NCBI GenBank assembly: GCA_002221725.1 | Contig: NJFT01000136.1 | Span: 1 to 64,000, forward strand | DNA: 64,000 nt | Source: Scedosporium boydii | Taxonomy: Eukaryota; Ascomycota; Sordariomycetes; Microascales; Microascaceae | Direction: 5' to 3' | Made by a program: the position numbers and the translations under genes | Shown: one piece after another, positions 46,454 to 58,334 of the stretch | Layout: each line of letters opens with the position of its first letter | Numbering within the stretch: the first letter of the stretch is position 1 | The notes under the pieces: generated by a model | Seen by the model: only the letters and a program-made list of their open reading frames with translations | What the model was told of the DNA's origin: nothing | Databases searched by the model: none

Positions 46454-48103
46454 ATGAGCTCCTCGATTCTCAAAACGTTGTCGGTGGGCATCTCCCTGGC
46501 CCGGGAGCTCTCCTGGTCAGAGATTGGGATCATTGCCTCCGTTCTGGTAAGAATCAAGCATCTTTTGTGCCCCTTTCTTGTCCAGCACACCTTCCCTGCC
46601 GACTTCTCTTACTAGTCTCTCCTCCCGTATCTATCTTGAACAGAGGTTAACCTGTGGTAGGTTGCAAGCGTCCCTGTTGTTCGGTTCGTCTATAATGTCT
46701 GGTTCCATCCACTGGCCGGATTCCCAGGTCCCATACTCTACGCCGGGTCCAACCTGCCCAAAGTCATCCAACAGCTGAGAGGCAGCATTACCTACAAGGC
46801 ACATGAGCTACATGAGATCTATGGTCCTGTTGTCCGCATCTCGCCGGGCGAACTGTCATACATATCCGCCCAGGCTTGGAAGGATATATGTGCTGGTTCT
46901 AAAGGCAAAGAGCCGATGCCGTTGAATCCCATCTATGGCCAACATGAAGTCGAGTCCTTCGGTACACTGAGCATGCTCTGGCAGGTCAGTCATGTGGAAC
47001 ATGCCAGACAGCGCCGCATCATGGCCCCCGTATTCTCCGACAAGTCGCTGATGGAACAAGAACCCATCATCACCAAGTACGCGGCACTTCTCATGCAACG
47101 TATGCGTGAAAATTCCGGGAAGACCGTTGATCTCTGCTCCTGGTTCAACTTCACAACATTCGACATCATCGGAGATCTTACTTTTGGTGAACCGTTCGAG
47201 TGTCTCCAGGAATCGCGGCTCCATCCTTGGATCTCTTTCGTCTTCTCGCGTCTAAGTTTGATGCTGTACAGCCAAATCATCGCAACCATGGGGTCGCTCG
47301 GCGCAGCGGTCAAGCTGATGATTCCAAGTCACATCAAGCACGACTTCGTGAAACACGTGGCCTTCACCAAGGACAAAGTTGATCGGCGACGCCAAAGGGA
47401 GATGAACAGGTCTGACTTCATGACCCACATCCTTGAGCATACCGAAAAGGAGAACGGAATGAGCCTCAGTGAACTCTATGCCAACTCTCAAATCCTCGTC
47501 ATGGCTGGCTCTGAGACCTCGGCGACTCTTCTTGGAGTGACTGCGTACCATCTCATGACCAACCCTGACAAGCTGAGGAAGCTGACGGAGGAGGTCCGCT
47601 CCATGTTTTCTTCCGAGGACGAAATCACTTTCTCAAGCATTCCCAAACTCCCTTATTTGATTGCGGTTATAAATGAGAGCCTACGCATACATCCTCCGGT
47701 TCCCGCAGGCATCCATCGGTTCGTGCCGAAAGGAGGTGCGTTCATTGACGGGAGGTATGTGCCGGAAGGCGCAGACGTTTACATCACACAGTGGGCGGCC
47801 TTCCACTCGAAAGACAACTTCGCTGATCCATACCTCTTTGTGCCGGAACGATGGCTCGGAGACGAGCGATATGCAGACGACAACCGTGAGGTTTTCCAGC
47901 CTTTCAGCCTTGGTCCTAGGAACTGCATTGGCCGCAGTCTTGCTTACATGGAATCACGGCTGGTGATTGCGCGGATGGTTTGGAATTTCGACCTCCATTT
48001 GATGCCCGAGAGTGAGAACTGGCTTCCGCAGAAAACTATTGTTCTCTACGAGAAAAAGCCCTTGTATGCACGTCTCTCGACCGTGCACCACCCGTCTGTG
48101 TAA
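46454..48103 (+). CDS. Cytochrome P450 (CYP65-like)
   Basis: Two exons (46454-46546, 46661-48103) give 511 residues. An N-terminal hydrophobic span anchors it in the ER. The WFHPLAGFPGP proline hinge, the I-helix AGSETSATLL near residue 312, the K-helix ESLRIHPP near 369 and the heme loop FSLGPRNCIGRSLAY with its Cys near 451 are all intact. The overall pattern resembles isotrichodermin C-15 hydroxylase and related CYP65 enzymes that oxidise terpenoids or polyketides. It lies on the same strand as the terpene synthase, 1.5 kb upstream of it, making that product the most likely substrate (inference). The small first exon of 31 codons is typical for this family. Confidence 0.92.
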
Positions 48104-49583
48104 CGTCCGTCACCGGCCACGACAAACACGATAATTACCTAAAAAGCGGACGTTGCACAATTTTTTTGTTTCTTCACTTTTGTTGAATTGTCAGCCGGTC
48201 TTAAGGTTGTAGCGGATTCCTATGTTTTGGGGAATCGATGGCTGGAAATAACGAAGCCGCCATGTTGTGAACTTGTGCCCGCGCTTGTGGCGCTTGTTGG
48301 AACGACCACTTGCAACAATACCAATGGCATCCGAACTCCATGCTACGGCTACACTGTCCCCATCAAAGCAAGGGTCACTTAATGTTGGATTCGCGTGGGC
48401 AAGTGTTAGGGAGATTTTCGCATAGATTGATCATTTTCGAAACTTAGCAAATACTTTTCTTTGAGGCACTTGCCAGGTAATCCCTGTCACACCTGAAAGG
48501 TGCATATTTAACGGCGTCAAATTTCCCAATGGTTACGTCTGATAGTATTGATAAAGGGATATAAGGTTATGGCTTCTGGGTGGGGTACAAGGGAGACTGG
48601 AAGGGTACGGATATGGAGCTGTATCGCTCACTCTTGCGCTTTCTGGCCCACTTACTGACACGTTTTGCTCTTGGGCTTCCTGGCCAAGCAAGAAGCGGTG
48701 AGGAGAGAAAATGCAACACCATTTCCTGCTTACATCTGGCAAGCAACAGAGAGAGGGGAATCTGGGTGCGGGGGAGATAGACGGGATGCCCAAAATGGAG
48801 ACGCAGGTTCTCTGATGTAGGATAAGGCCCGAACGGTGACGCTTGGCGGCCACCTCCTCCAGCCCGGAGGTACTGCCGATAGGTCAGGGGAATGGTGGTG
48901 ATTAGAGGTGGTGATTAGAGCCATATGCGAGTCTTTCCGAAGTGTGGCTCGGAGATAGAATCAGATGAGGGGTGACAGCCTCTCGGGCACCTCTGGCGGG
49001 GAAGCGAGCTACGAACTATCATGAAATGTAACCGGTTTCTGCAGAGATGCAGGATATTCGCAAGAGACGCTAGCCAGAATCAGTTATCTGACCTCCACCT
49101 TGGTCTGTATGCAAGTTCCTTCAGAGTCGTTTGTGGGCATCCGGAATCTGGTCCAGCAGCACGTAGACAACTGGCAGCTTGTGATTCGACAGAGCACATT
49201 AGAGCAAGTCGGGTTGCCACCGATGTGTCATATAGGCTCGTTGAATCCGTGGGTCCTATCCTATGTGTCTATGCGTCTCGTCTCTAAGCTTCCTGTTCCA
49301 TATGCAGCAAGATGGATCCGGTGGTTGGCTACTAAGTGGTCAGGGCAGGGCTCCATACGCTTCGTAGGACTAACATAAAAGCAGCGATCTGGGGTTATGG
49401 TGGAAGTCAGATCATGCTGTCCCATCTTTTCCAGACAACCATAAACCACAATCATTCAGCTTCTGTTCTGATACAAGCAGGATTTTAACTGACATTCAAA
49501 ACACAACTGTTGCTATTTCTGCTGAATCCCTCTCATAATAATCATTCTACAGATCGTATCCTTCCCCCAGGTCGTGAAGAGAG
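48104..49583. other. Intergenic region upstream of the terpene synthase
   Basis: About 1.5 kb. The frame at 49100-49378 (GIRNLVQQHVDNWQLVIRQS...) has protein-like composition but no start context or recognised family, and could be a gene scrap. A 13-nt GGTGGTGATTAGA direct repeat lies near 48893-48919. Confidence 0.4.
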
Positions 49584-51163
49584 ATGGCGTCAAATAATGA
49601 AGCTCACACGAAGCTGATCACCGAGCTTCAGGGTCAGGTGATGCATGTTCCAAACATGCTCGAGGTGCTCTCCAACTGGCCTTCCTGCGGTCGGAGTAAA
49701 TACTACAGGCGCCTCAAAGGAAGACTTGATGATATTGTCGAAAGGTTGGTCTCTCGGCACGTATCATAGATGTGAGCTGATGATTGTTCTACACGCAGGG
49801 TATACCCGGACGAGAAGAAGAGGAGAAGGGCCTCGAAGAATGACTTTGCCCTCTTTACATCGATGTAAGTTTATGTGTCTGCCGAACCCTGTTGATTCTC
49901 GAGCTTACTCCCGGCCGCAGCTGGTATCCCGAGGCAGATTGGGAAAGGCTGTATGCATGCGGTGTCTTTTCATTTTGGATCTTTGTTTGTGACGACACGA
50001 TGGATGCAAATGACGAGGCGCTTGCCCTCGATTTCGAGGCATCTAATCGTTACAGACAGCAAGTTCTCGAGTATACTAGGTATTGGCTGGGCCTGGACCC
50101 CGAGGACTCCCAGGCCAGTGTTTTTGGAAAGTTATTTTCCTGGCTCCTGCCGGAGAAAGGGTGGCTTCGACGCCAGTTTGGGCTGAGCTACAAGACGGAG
50201 CCTCCCAGTCCTAACGAGCCGTGTGCCGTGTTCAAGGAATTCGGCCAGTTGGTCCAGCGAACGCGCAGCAAAGGTTTGTGTTGAGATAGCAGCTCAAAAG
50301 GAAAAACAGAAAATTCTCTGTGGCTTACCCACTCGATCCTAGAATTCCGGGAACTGTTTCAACGAGAGCTCAAATTCTACTTTGACCTCTGTGCGGTTGA
50401 ACAAAGAGAGCGACTTACCGGCGAGACCGCGACCGATTTCAAAAGTTATCTAAACATTCGGTTCGGCACTTCTGCCGTCCGCGTCTACTGTCTCATTACA
50501 GAGTGAGAGACTGCCTTTGTTCATTCCTGACGAAAAGCTGTGCTGACATGGACCCAGAGTTGCCCTTGGCACACAGCTACCGGTCTGGCTTCATGACACT
50601 CCAGAGATGCAGGCATTGTGGAAAGAGGCCAACATCAATATTATCATGTTGGTTGGCCCAAGAACCCCCAACTCACCCTAGAATTTGTTTGAAAGATGTA
50701 TGCTTACCTGCCTACACATAACGTAGCGGCAACGATATCCTATCCGCAAAGAAGGAACTAGTAAGTCATTGTTTCTGGCCCCGACGACGAAAACGCTAAC
50801 CGTTTGAAGGCGGCTGGTTGCGTCCATAACGCTATTCCAATCATGTACCACCAAGGAAAGTCTCTTGACGCCGTCATCCCCGAGCTCATGCTGGAGCTCC
50901 AGGCATGCCGGGACCGCTTCGATGAAGCTGCGATGGTAGTTGAAAAGCTCGCAGCTAAGTCCGGCGTTAAAGTCCACGGTGATGTTGTCCAGTACATCGA
51001 TGGGCTGCGCACGATCGCGGCGGGCACCATAGAATTCTGGTAAGACATTTCTAACAGTTAATAGCTTCGGGCAGGTTGCTAAATCTTCTCTAGCAAAATT
51101 GCTGAACGATACGGTCTCGAGAAATATTTCAATAATGACGGGACCATGGACGTTGTGCTCTAG
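49584..51163 (+). CDS. Class I terpene synthase (sesquiterpene-cyclase-like)
   Basis: Eight exons (49584-49744, 49799-49864, 49921-50273, 50343-50502, 50558-50647, 50727-50760, 50810-51039, 51094-51163) give 1164 nt, 387 residues. The Asp-rich metal site DDTMD lies at residues 100-104 and the second metal site NDILSAKKE near 278-286, both intact; the latter sits on its own 34-nt exon. Spacing and length match fungal class I sesquiterpene cyclases. The enzyme would ionise a linear prenyl diphosphate (probably farnesyl-PP) with three Mg2+ and cyclise it; the product cannot be predicted. Several introns have unusual donors (GTTGGT, GTTTGT). The upstream P450 suggests a minimal terpenoid cluster. 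Confidence 0.88.
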
Positions 51164-51910
51164 CCGCCGAAAGCAGTCGCGGGAGATTGAATAAGACGCG
51201 AAAACAATTCACTTAGTTCCTTGAACAAAGGTCAGACCCAGACGTTGTGCTTTATTTCGGCGCATGCTGGCCGTTTGCTTTGCGGAGTGGTCTATATATT
51301 GGTGTTTTTTTCTCTTTGGGCAGAAATGTGACAGCTGATGATTTCGAGTAACAATGATAATGAAATTGATGGATGTACTTTTCTTAAATCTGGAATATGA
51401 ACGAACACTTTTCTACGAGAGGATGCTGAATCCCGGCATCGCTGAAGCTAGCTCTTTGTTTGAATTCCTAGTTTCCGACGAGGAATGGGTCCTAGGTAAC
51501 AAATTCACGGAAGCCGGTAGACGTTATCATCGCTGAACCCGCGTCCGAAGGGAGAATCTTGATCACTGTCATCACGAGCCCCCCATCTTAGGCTCCTATC
51601 GGCGATGTGTGAGTTGATTTCCGTTAGTTGCGGCTTTTCACTTCTTTGACAGTGAATTTGCCGTCTGTTTCTCTGTTGTGGTTCAGGTGTTCGCGTACGC
51701 GCCGTGGAGAGCTAGTACAAATCGTTGGCAAGTTTGACTGTGCGCGTAGCCTGGGCCGGCTGACGAGGCGTCGATGTTGAGAAGAACGACTCCGGGATTT
51801 CGAGGACGGTTGAGATTCAGCGGGTGTCTGTCCATGGAGCATGACTAAGAACAGCACAACGCGTCGTCTTCGAACTCGACACCAATACACGGGCTTACTT
51901 CCATTCACAT
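51164..51910. other. Intergenic region, no gene seen
   Basis: 3' flank of the terpene synthase. Only short frames without resemblance to known proteins. Confidence 0.5.
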
Positions 51911-52306
51911 GTGATCTCTACTGACGCATATCCAAAGCTCTCCGCCCCTCCTTCTGGCATTTTGAGCACTTGCTTCTTGTTAACCAACCCGCCATCAACG
52001 CCTCTCGGTATGGCATCCATCACCCAGGCCCCAATGGACCACAGGGTCAGCGACATCTTCGAGCTTGAGAAAAAGTTGCATGACATACCAAACTCGACAC
52101 TCTCTGACGCCAAACTCATCAAGATGGGAATTCGCAGAGGTCCGCTCCTTGATGTGAACATCTCGGCCACCGCTGGCTCTCCGCCAGTGTTCTTTCACCC
52201 GCTCGCAGACAGTGAGCAACTGAGGAGCGCCATTAACGCCCACGAAAAGGAGGCTATGGGTTGGGGCATCTATCATCGGGATCATCCTGAACTCCATCAT
52301 GGCTAG
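51911..52306 (+). CDS. Small hypothetical protein
   Basis: An open frame of 131 codons; an internal Met (MASITQAPMDHRV) would give about 98 residues. The C-terminal part is polar and His-rich (GWGIYHRDHPELHHG). No domain is recognised and no signal peptide is convincing. Minus-strand frames are also open here, so it may not be a gene. Confidence 0.3.
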   Translation: MISTDAYPKLSAPPSGILSTCFLLTNPPSTPLGMASITQAPMDHRVSDIFELEKKLHDIPNSTLSDAKLIKMGIRRGPLLDVNISATAGSPPVFFHPLADSEQLRSAINAHEKEAMGWGIYHRDHPELHHG

Positions 52307-53144
52307 CGCGCCCGCTTGCTGGTAGTTCCACTTTCAAACTCTGTGCCATCTTGGCGGAAGAGACGAGTCCGTCATGATGCGATTCGTTATGATTGTTTCG
52401 CGGTGAGACCACGCGTGGGTCATTTGTCAGTAGCTGCTTGATCGTGGCTAGATTCGGAGTCGGTAACTTCAGCGGTCAACTTGCTCACTATTTCAGAGAA
52501 TGGCATCCAAGCTGCCGTGTGATTTTTCAGGGCTTTCCCACTTCCAGAGTTTGGGATAGTGGGATAGCAGATGTGGCGGAATAATGTGAGTCGTCTGAGC
52601 TGACTTTGAGGCTAAAGAAGAAAGAACAGAGTGGACTAGCTATTAGTTATCACAAGGCCAATCTAGGTGTTTCCGAGAGGATGGTCACAGATGTTAGAAT
52701 TCAACCTCAACCTTCAGGTGACACGAGATGCATCTTGTTTGTGATCTCGCCTCAAACATTCTCAGAGACTACCTCTCAGTAGCGGAAACGCGGTCCACCC
52801 TGCCCCAGGGAACGTCCTAGAGAAGCGGCCAATTAAGTCCCAGAAAACTCGACGGCTAGTTTGTTCCTATCTAACTCTTGAGAAGAAGAACGGTGACGAT
52901 ACATTAGTCGATCACTTCAAGTAAAATAGATTGAACTTTCTCAATCACCCCAATACCATCGAACCCCGCTCCCGCCCTGACATTTGACCAGGCTGTGCTG
53001 GCAGCAGCTTATTTCACCCGTTTACTCATATTAACTTGCGGGGAATCTCACGTCTCCTCGTTCTCCACCCAATTTTCACTGCCCTTTAAGCTATTGTTCG
53101 ATTGTTTTTTCACTTCTACTACCGCTTCGAAGGTTAGACCAAAA
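52307..53144. other. Intergenic region
   Basis: No gene seen; probable promoter of the following gene. A T-rich/CT-rich leader lies at 53060-53120. Confidence 0.5.
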
Positions 53145-54560
53145 ATGGCTGTTGCATTGAATGAGCTCGTTTCCACATGGGACGTAAATTACCAGCGCGA
53201 AAGTCCCCTTTTCAGCGCCAACTTCCCCGCCGAGATACGACTCTTGATTTACCATTATGTATTTGCTGATTCCGACCAGCCTTCCATCCCGTTCGACTTC
53301 CGCGTGAAAAACCATCACGACGGTGACCACGATGACGACGGGGCCCTCGAACCCGATTTTTGCAGCGATCTCATTGAGAACGAGACCGAACCGCCGAGTA
53401 CTGTAGGGTATGACTGGTTTGATCCGGAGAACTTTCCAGAAAACGAGCCGAACTTCGACTCTTCCGGGGAGGTCGAGCCCACGCTGAGCCAGGATGACGA
53501 AGAGCCTGAGCCGGGTCAGCGAGATCCCACTGTCGGAGATAGATACGGCATTTACGCGCCTGACCCGTCTGTTGCTAATTGGCGGACTCAGGAGACGGGT
53601 GACTGGACATCCCGCCGCTATATCAGACCCGGCTGTACAGGCTGCCGCAAACACGACACCGCTCTCCTACGCACATGCCGCCGAGTTTACCTCGAGGCCC
53701 GGCTTCAGTTACCAAGCGCATACGAATATCGCTTTTGGGCGCTTCGCGGACCCCCGCACCGGCATCTCGAGCTATTTTACGGCGGTCTTACCATCGAGCA
53801 GGCAAACTGTATCAATTCGGTTGAAGTCAACGTTCAGATGTTCTGGCTCGAGGGTTCCTTCCTCCGATCCTGCGCGAATGAACCCTATTATTTCCGTTGT
53901 ATTAAGAATCTTCGCCTTATTGTCGAAAAAGGCGACTGGTGGTACAACGAGACAAATGAACCCCTCTACATCACACCGTTCGGGGGGAAAATGACCGCTA
54001 TGAAGACGCAGATGACAGAGACCAAGAATTTCGGCAAGACGCCTCCCCGAGAAACGCCAGAAGCAAAATGGCAAACCCCTGTTGACTTTGGTTGCGACTC
54101 ATGGGGTTTGGCCTTCCGTTGGATGCCCAAGTTGGAGACACTTACCATCGAGTTGGAGACCGCCGAGCACCAGAAATGCGAGCTTGAACCCATTGTCGAG
54201 TGGGCCGCCCGCACATGGCGCTTCCCTCTCGGCCCCAAGCGCAAGGATAATTGCACGTACCTCTCGGCTCACGGGAATCCCGTGGAGAAGATGAGTTGGC
54301 GGGGCACGTCGGCTCAGTGGCCCGATAGATGCCCGTCATGTCGTTCTCACTGGGTGTATCATCAGCAGGACGAATGCCCATCTTGTCAGCGATTTAACCT
54401 ACTAAGGAGGAGGAAGGTGGGGCCGCGGCTCTACAGCTGGACGGTGAAGTGGACACCGAGAGTGGGCAGGACATGGGTTCCGCCGGTTACTGACAACCAC
54501 GAAGAAGAGTGTGATTGTAAGAGTTATCATGCCGAGCCAGCGGTGCATGATATGTGGTGA
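53145..54560 (+). CDS. Hypothetical fungal protein with F-box-like N-terminus and C-terminal zinc ribbon
   Basis: An intronless 471-residue protein. Start at 53145 (AAAAATGG). An early segment, FSANFPAEIRLLIYHYVF (about residues 22-39), resembles the LPxEIRxxIY motif of fungal F-box-like/DUF7730-type proteins. A long acidic, disordered stretch follows (about 50-135). A CRRVYLEA segment and a C-terminal Cys pattern CPSCRSHWVYHQQDECPSC look like a zinc ribbon. Such proteins are numerous in filamentous fungi and mostly uncharacterised. There is no obvious link with the terpene cluster. Confidence 0.7.
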   Translation: MAVALNELVSTWDVNYQRESPLFSANFPAEIRLLIYHYVFADSDQPSIPFDFRVKNHHDGDHDDDGALEPDFCSDLIENETEPPSTVGYDWFDPENFPENEPNFDSSGEVEPTLSQDDEEPEPGQRDPTVGDRYGIYAPDPSVANWRTQETGDWTSRRYIRPGCTGCRKHDTALLRTCRRVYLEARLQLPSAYEYRFWALRGPPHRHLELFYGGLTIEQANCINSVEVNVQMFWLEGSFLRSCANEPYYFRCIKNLRLIVEKGDWWYNETNEPLYITPFGGKMTAMKTQMTETKNFGKTPPRETPEAKWQTPVDFGCDSWGLAFRWMPKLETLTIELETAEHQKCELEPIVEWAARTWRFPLGPKRKDNCTYLSAHGNPVEKMSWRGTSAQWPDRCPSCRSHWVYHQQDECPSCQRFNLLRRRKVGPRLYSWTVKWTPRVGRTWVPPVTDNHEEECDCKSYHAEPAVHDMW

Positions 54561-55194
54561 AATGCGGGCCTGGCCTCAGAGTCGACGAGCTGAGTCTCCA
54601 TGATTGTCTTGATATTCTTTCCCCCTGCCCGTCCACGACTTGACAGAATGTATGCTTGCGCTTCTGGTCCATTCTTTGTTTGCTGCGACGCAATTTGATT
54701 TCAATGATGAAGTAGGAAGTGGCGCTGTAGTTCCCCAAGCCAAGGATTTATGCCTGCTGTATTAACACCTCGACATATATGTCCATCCTAGTTCTGGTAC
54801 TCGCCGGGGATTTCTCGTAGGTCGCACTCCATTTCGTCAAGTCTTTCTGCTCTCTCGCTGTATATCGGAAGCCGGTGCAACATATTTCCAGTTCTACAAA
54901 TACCTTTGATCCTGCAAATGCAGAGGACATCAAGCTACGTATACCTCGGCGTGGAGGGCTGGTCCCTGACTCGTGTCTTGTCTCGTGTATGTCCCTCATT
55001 TGCCGTGAAGATTCGGGGTAGCTCGATTTGGGTTAAGGTCACCGATGTCTTTAGTAAAAGCCGAGCACAAACAGTTCGGAGCAGAATAAATGCAGAGAAT
55101 TAAAATTTATTACTGTTGCAGATAGCATCCATCTTGTCTCTCGCGGCCAGGTCGCTGATAAAATTCTAAGAATCGAAAATAGGGAGCCGGGCTA
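54561..55194. other. Convergent 3' spacer
   Basis: Between the ends of a plus-strand and a minus-strand gene. No gene recognised. Confidence 0.5.
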
Positions 55195-55752
55195 TTAATA
55201 CCCCGGCCTGAACGTGCAAAATACCAGCAAGTCCATGATCGTATCGTTTTTCTTGATGGCTTTCTTCATCCTCCCTTCCAACGTATAACCCGCCTTCTCG
55301 AGGACCCGACAGCTGGCGTCATTTCCCTCAAACACCTGTGCCTCTATTCGAATAACATGATCAAAATTTTCAAACGTCCATTTGGAAAAGGCAACAACGG
55401 CTTCTGTCGCAATGCCCCGGTACCAATGGCCCTCGCCCAGCCAGTAACCGATCTCAACTGTGATGTAGCCAACGTCCTCCCGTGGTTTTATACCAATGCC
55501 ACCGATGGCCAAGCCAGATTCTGGTAGGCAGATAGCGAAGCTGTGCGGCGGAGAGACAGACATGGCTTGAGTAACCCAGTTCTTACCGTTCGCGATGGTG
55601 TAAGGGTGAGGAAAGCGGTTGGTCATCCATCGAGCTATCTTCGGGTTATTCGCTTCTTTGGCGATGGCCTCGGCATCTCGTTCGCAATAGGGTCGAATTG
55701 TAGACTGAGAAAGTCGGAGGATCGGCTCGGGAGCAACTTCGGACAGAGACAT
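55195..55752 (-). CDS. GNAT-family N-acetyltransferase (RimJ/RimL-like)
   Basis: 185 residues from ATG 55752; the upstream in-frame extension lacks family character. The acetyl-CoA-binding region is visible as YWLGEGHWYRGIATEAVVAF near residues 114-134. RIEAQVFEGNDASCRVLEKAGYTLEGRMKK then forms the typical C-terminal strand/helix (NxxSxxVLEKxGF-like). Members acetylate protein N-termini, small amines or antibiotics; the substrate is unknown. It is intronless with no signal peptide, so likely cytosolic. Confidence 0.85.
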   Translation of the reverse strand: MSLSEVAPEPILRLSQSTIRPYCERDAEAIAKEANNPKIARWMTNRFPHPYTIANGKNWVTQAMSVSPPHSFAICLPESGLAIGGIGIKPREDVGYITVEIGYWLGEGHWYRGIATEAVVAFSKWTFENFDHVIRIEAQVFEGNDASCRVLEKAGYTLEGRMKKAIKKNDTIMDLLVFCTFRPGY

Positions 55753-56478
55753 GGCTGGTGTCTTCAGAAGATGGATGAAATGAAGGGTTTGGCTGTTAGG
55801 TTTAATGGTAGTCTTGCGAAGACAATGACTCTCTAACGCGCCAATGGAGATGGAGGAACGAAGCAGCGTGATCAGTAGCCAATTATTATGCCACGGGCCG
55901 ATCCCAGCGTCGAAAGGAGCTCTTCTTGTTTTTCTTGGATGTGGCCTGGATTGACTAGAAATGACTAGAAATGACTCCTCAGTTGCTGTTGATGTTGGAA
56001 GTGACAACCAGGTTTGAGTCATCAATCATCATTGATCCGTCTTACCCCACCTCGTTGGGCTTGAGGCTTGACCGACGAAATCCTCCATTTGGCAGGAGCA
56101 AGCTGCCACCAGCAACCGCGAAATCTGCTCACTTACGCGAATGAAAATGTTCAATGTGCCGTTCTCTTTGCCCCCAGAGCCAGTGATAACAATGAACGTC
56201 AGAGTCGCTGAAGCCCACACTGTCAAAGTGGCTGACCATGGACTTGTCACTTGGTATGACTATTTTCTCAAGTTATGTCAATACAGCAACATGGCCATCC
56301 GCGGCCCTTCCCAAGTACCGTAAGTTCTCGTATCTGCGCAAAAATACGACAGATGACACCTTCTAAATTAATCCTCCTTTTCGACTCCTCGAGTCCTCGA
56401 CTCCTCGATTCTTCCACCTCGATCCTGCGGAGTGTACCGAGGTTTGCGTCCTTTCATTACATTTTTTTTTTTCTTGCA
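55753..56478. other. Divergent promoter region with a TCGACTCC short tandem repeat
   Basis: Between the acetyltransferase (minus) and methyltransferase (plus) starts. Near 56391-56420 an imperfect (TCGACTCC)-type tandem repeat occurs, and 55958-55978 holds a 10-nt TGACTAGAAA-like direct repeat. No gene. Confidence 0.5.
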
Positions 56479-57407
56479 ATGCCAACATCCACCGACGCAG
56501 TTGTTAGCCTGTACGGCAAAATAGCCGAGGATGAGTGCACTCGACTTGCTACCCATCCTATGGAACGAGAGCTCACATTGCGAGCCATACGCCAAGGGCT
56601 CGCCTCCTCAACAGCTACTTCGCCCAAGCGCATTGCGGATATTGGTGGTGGCCCTGGAAAGCTGGCTTTTGCGCTTGCCGATGAAGGGTATCATGTGGAT
56701 CTCATAGATCTAAGTCCAGACTTAATTGACATGGCAAAAGCTGAGCAAGTCCAGCGCGCCTCGTCCGGCAGCAAATCGCTCCTAGCAAGCATCGCCGTTG
56801 GCAATGCCCTCGATGTGCCTGCGTTACAGGAGGATTCTTATGACGTTGTTTTGCTTCTCGGACCTCTCTATCATCTGTTGGACGAATCCGAGCGCGTAAA
56901 GGCAGTTGAGAATGCTATCAGCCTCTCAAAGCCTCATGGGGGTCTAGTTTTGTGCGCTTTTGTCAGCGTCGAGGCGCATTTGAGGGACGTCGCGATGCGC
57001 GACCCTGCAAGGATTGTGAGGCAGAAGGATTTCTACACTCAATATGTTCGTGTCCAATACCCACTCGTATAATGCATGTCTCGATCTAACCTCCTTGTCA
57101 CGGTCGCCAGCTTACCTGCGGCCGCTATGAAAAGTTTAATGAGTCTCTTCATATGCACACCCAATCTTTCCACACCCACAGTTCGGACATACGTAGCTTT
57201 TTCTCGCGTAACTTTTCGGGGTCTGGAGACTTGATCGAGTTGCTCTCAACTGAGGGAATCCTAGGTGGTGGCCTTGACACGAAGCTCGCCGAAGGAAGCG
57301 ACGAGATCATTCAGGCGTGGGCGGACTTGCTGTTCAACGAATACTCTAGGAAAGAGGAACATCTAGGGTGTGCCGACCATCTTCTAGCCATCCTACGTCG
57401 AAAGTGA
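56479..57407 (+). CDS. Class I SAM-dependent methyltransferase
   Basis: Two exons (56479-57045, 57111-57407) give 864 nt, 287 residues. SAM motif I is IADIGGGPGKLAFALADEG near residue 54, followed by VDLIDLSPDLI (acidic motif II). DVVLLLGPLYHLLD (motif IV-like) and the KPHGGLVL turn follow, as in Methyltransf_11/25 proteins. The intron (57046-57110) uses a GTTCGT donor and CTAAC branch. Without the splice the protein would stop early at 57072, removing the C-terminal third. Substrate unknown; small-molecule methylation is likely for this architecture. It is not adjacent to a clear core biosynthetic gene. Confidence 0.8.
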
Positions 57408-57553
57408 GAAACTTCGAATTCGTGATTAGGCGAAAGTTGGGGTGGTGGGTGCGTTTACAACTGAGAAGGACGCACAAAGGAGTTAGTAGCTATTGAACAT
57501 TCTCTTCTTTGAACATTATGCTTCTCCTTATATGGTACGGACCTTCAAACATG
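57408..57553. other. Short spacer
   Basis: 3' flank of the methyltransferase gene; nothing recognised. Confidence 0.4.
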
Positions 57554-57853
57554 TCATATCAAGTGTTTAGACCCAGTGAGTTCAAAGTCTCGTCCGCAAA
57601 ATTGATATGGCTCCGGAAAACAATAACCACAACCCTGTCTATTATTATCTTGGCCAATGCCAACCCCGCTATCTGTTCCTAACAGGATCATTGCTGATGG
57701 AAAGCTGTTACCGGGTACCTTATGGTCCAATCGTCGAGGAAGGATTGTCATAAATGCAACCGAATCCAGGTGGACGACATGGTCAAAGGGAGCGAGGGTA
57801 AAAGTCGATGTTTGAAAGAAGCAGATTACCAAGACTAGAACAGTATTATGCAT
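57554..57853 (-). CDS. Small secreted-protein candidate
   Basis: 99 residues from an in-frame Met. A hydrophobic N-terminus (MHNTVLVLVICFFQTSTFT) could be a signal peptide. The tail carries a small Cys cluster (GCGYCFPEPYQFCGRDF). The frame stays open upstream to 58135. No family is recognised; it might be a small secreted effector-like protein or a chance frame. Confidence 0.3.
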   Translation of the reverse strand: MHNTVLVLVICFFQTSTFTLAPFDHVVHLDSVAFMTILPRRLDHKVPGNSFPSAMILLGTDSGVGIGQDNNRQGCGYCFPEPYQFCGRDFELTGSKHLI

Positions 57854-58334
57854 CTTAAAGTCGTCAATCGCCGTTCCCCCTCCAGTATTTGCATTGTCGA
57901 GTAGCTTCAATAGCCCGGAAAAGTCTTCTCGGAGGTTATGAAGTCTTGTATCACGGATCCTCTCTGATGAATATAGGGATGCTCCTGGAGAGTGTGGGCG
58001 TGCCGCCATGAAATTCAAGCCTTCTCTCGAGGCCGCCGAGGTGAACGAATTTTTGTCCGTGTTGGCCCCAGTAATTATGATGTTATTGAAGAGACCTTGA
58101 TATTTTTGAAGCATAAAAGAGCATTCAACCCCCAAGGTGGACTCTGGAGATAGATCCGGTCAACATTTCCATGGACAAATGGGAAGTCATCCAGCTGCGC
58201 ATATTACCCAAAGATTTCTCATTCTCGAGGCTAATCGCTGTAATAATTTCAAAGTATAGAATTTGGACCTTCTCCAACAGTCCGACCACTCATCTCTTCC
58301 CATCCATATTACCGCTCTTCCGCTTTCTTAGTAC

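Noticed and set aside
52995..53144. 50-codon N-terminal extension of the F-box-like protein
   Set aside because: The frame is open upstream, but the better start context and family-like beginning are at 53145.
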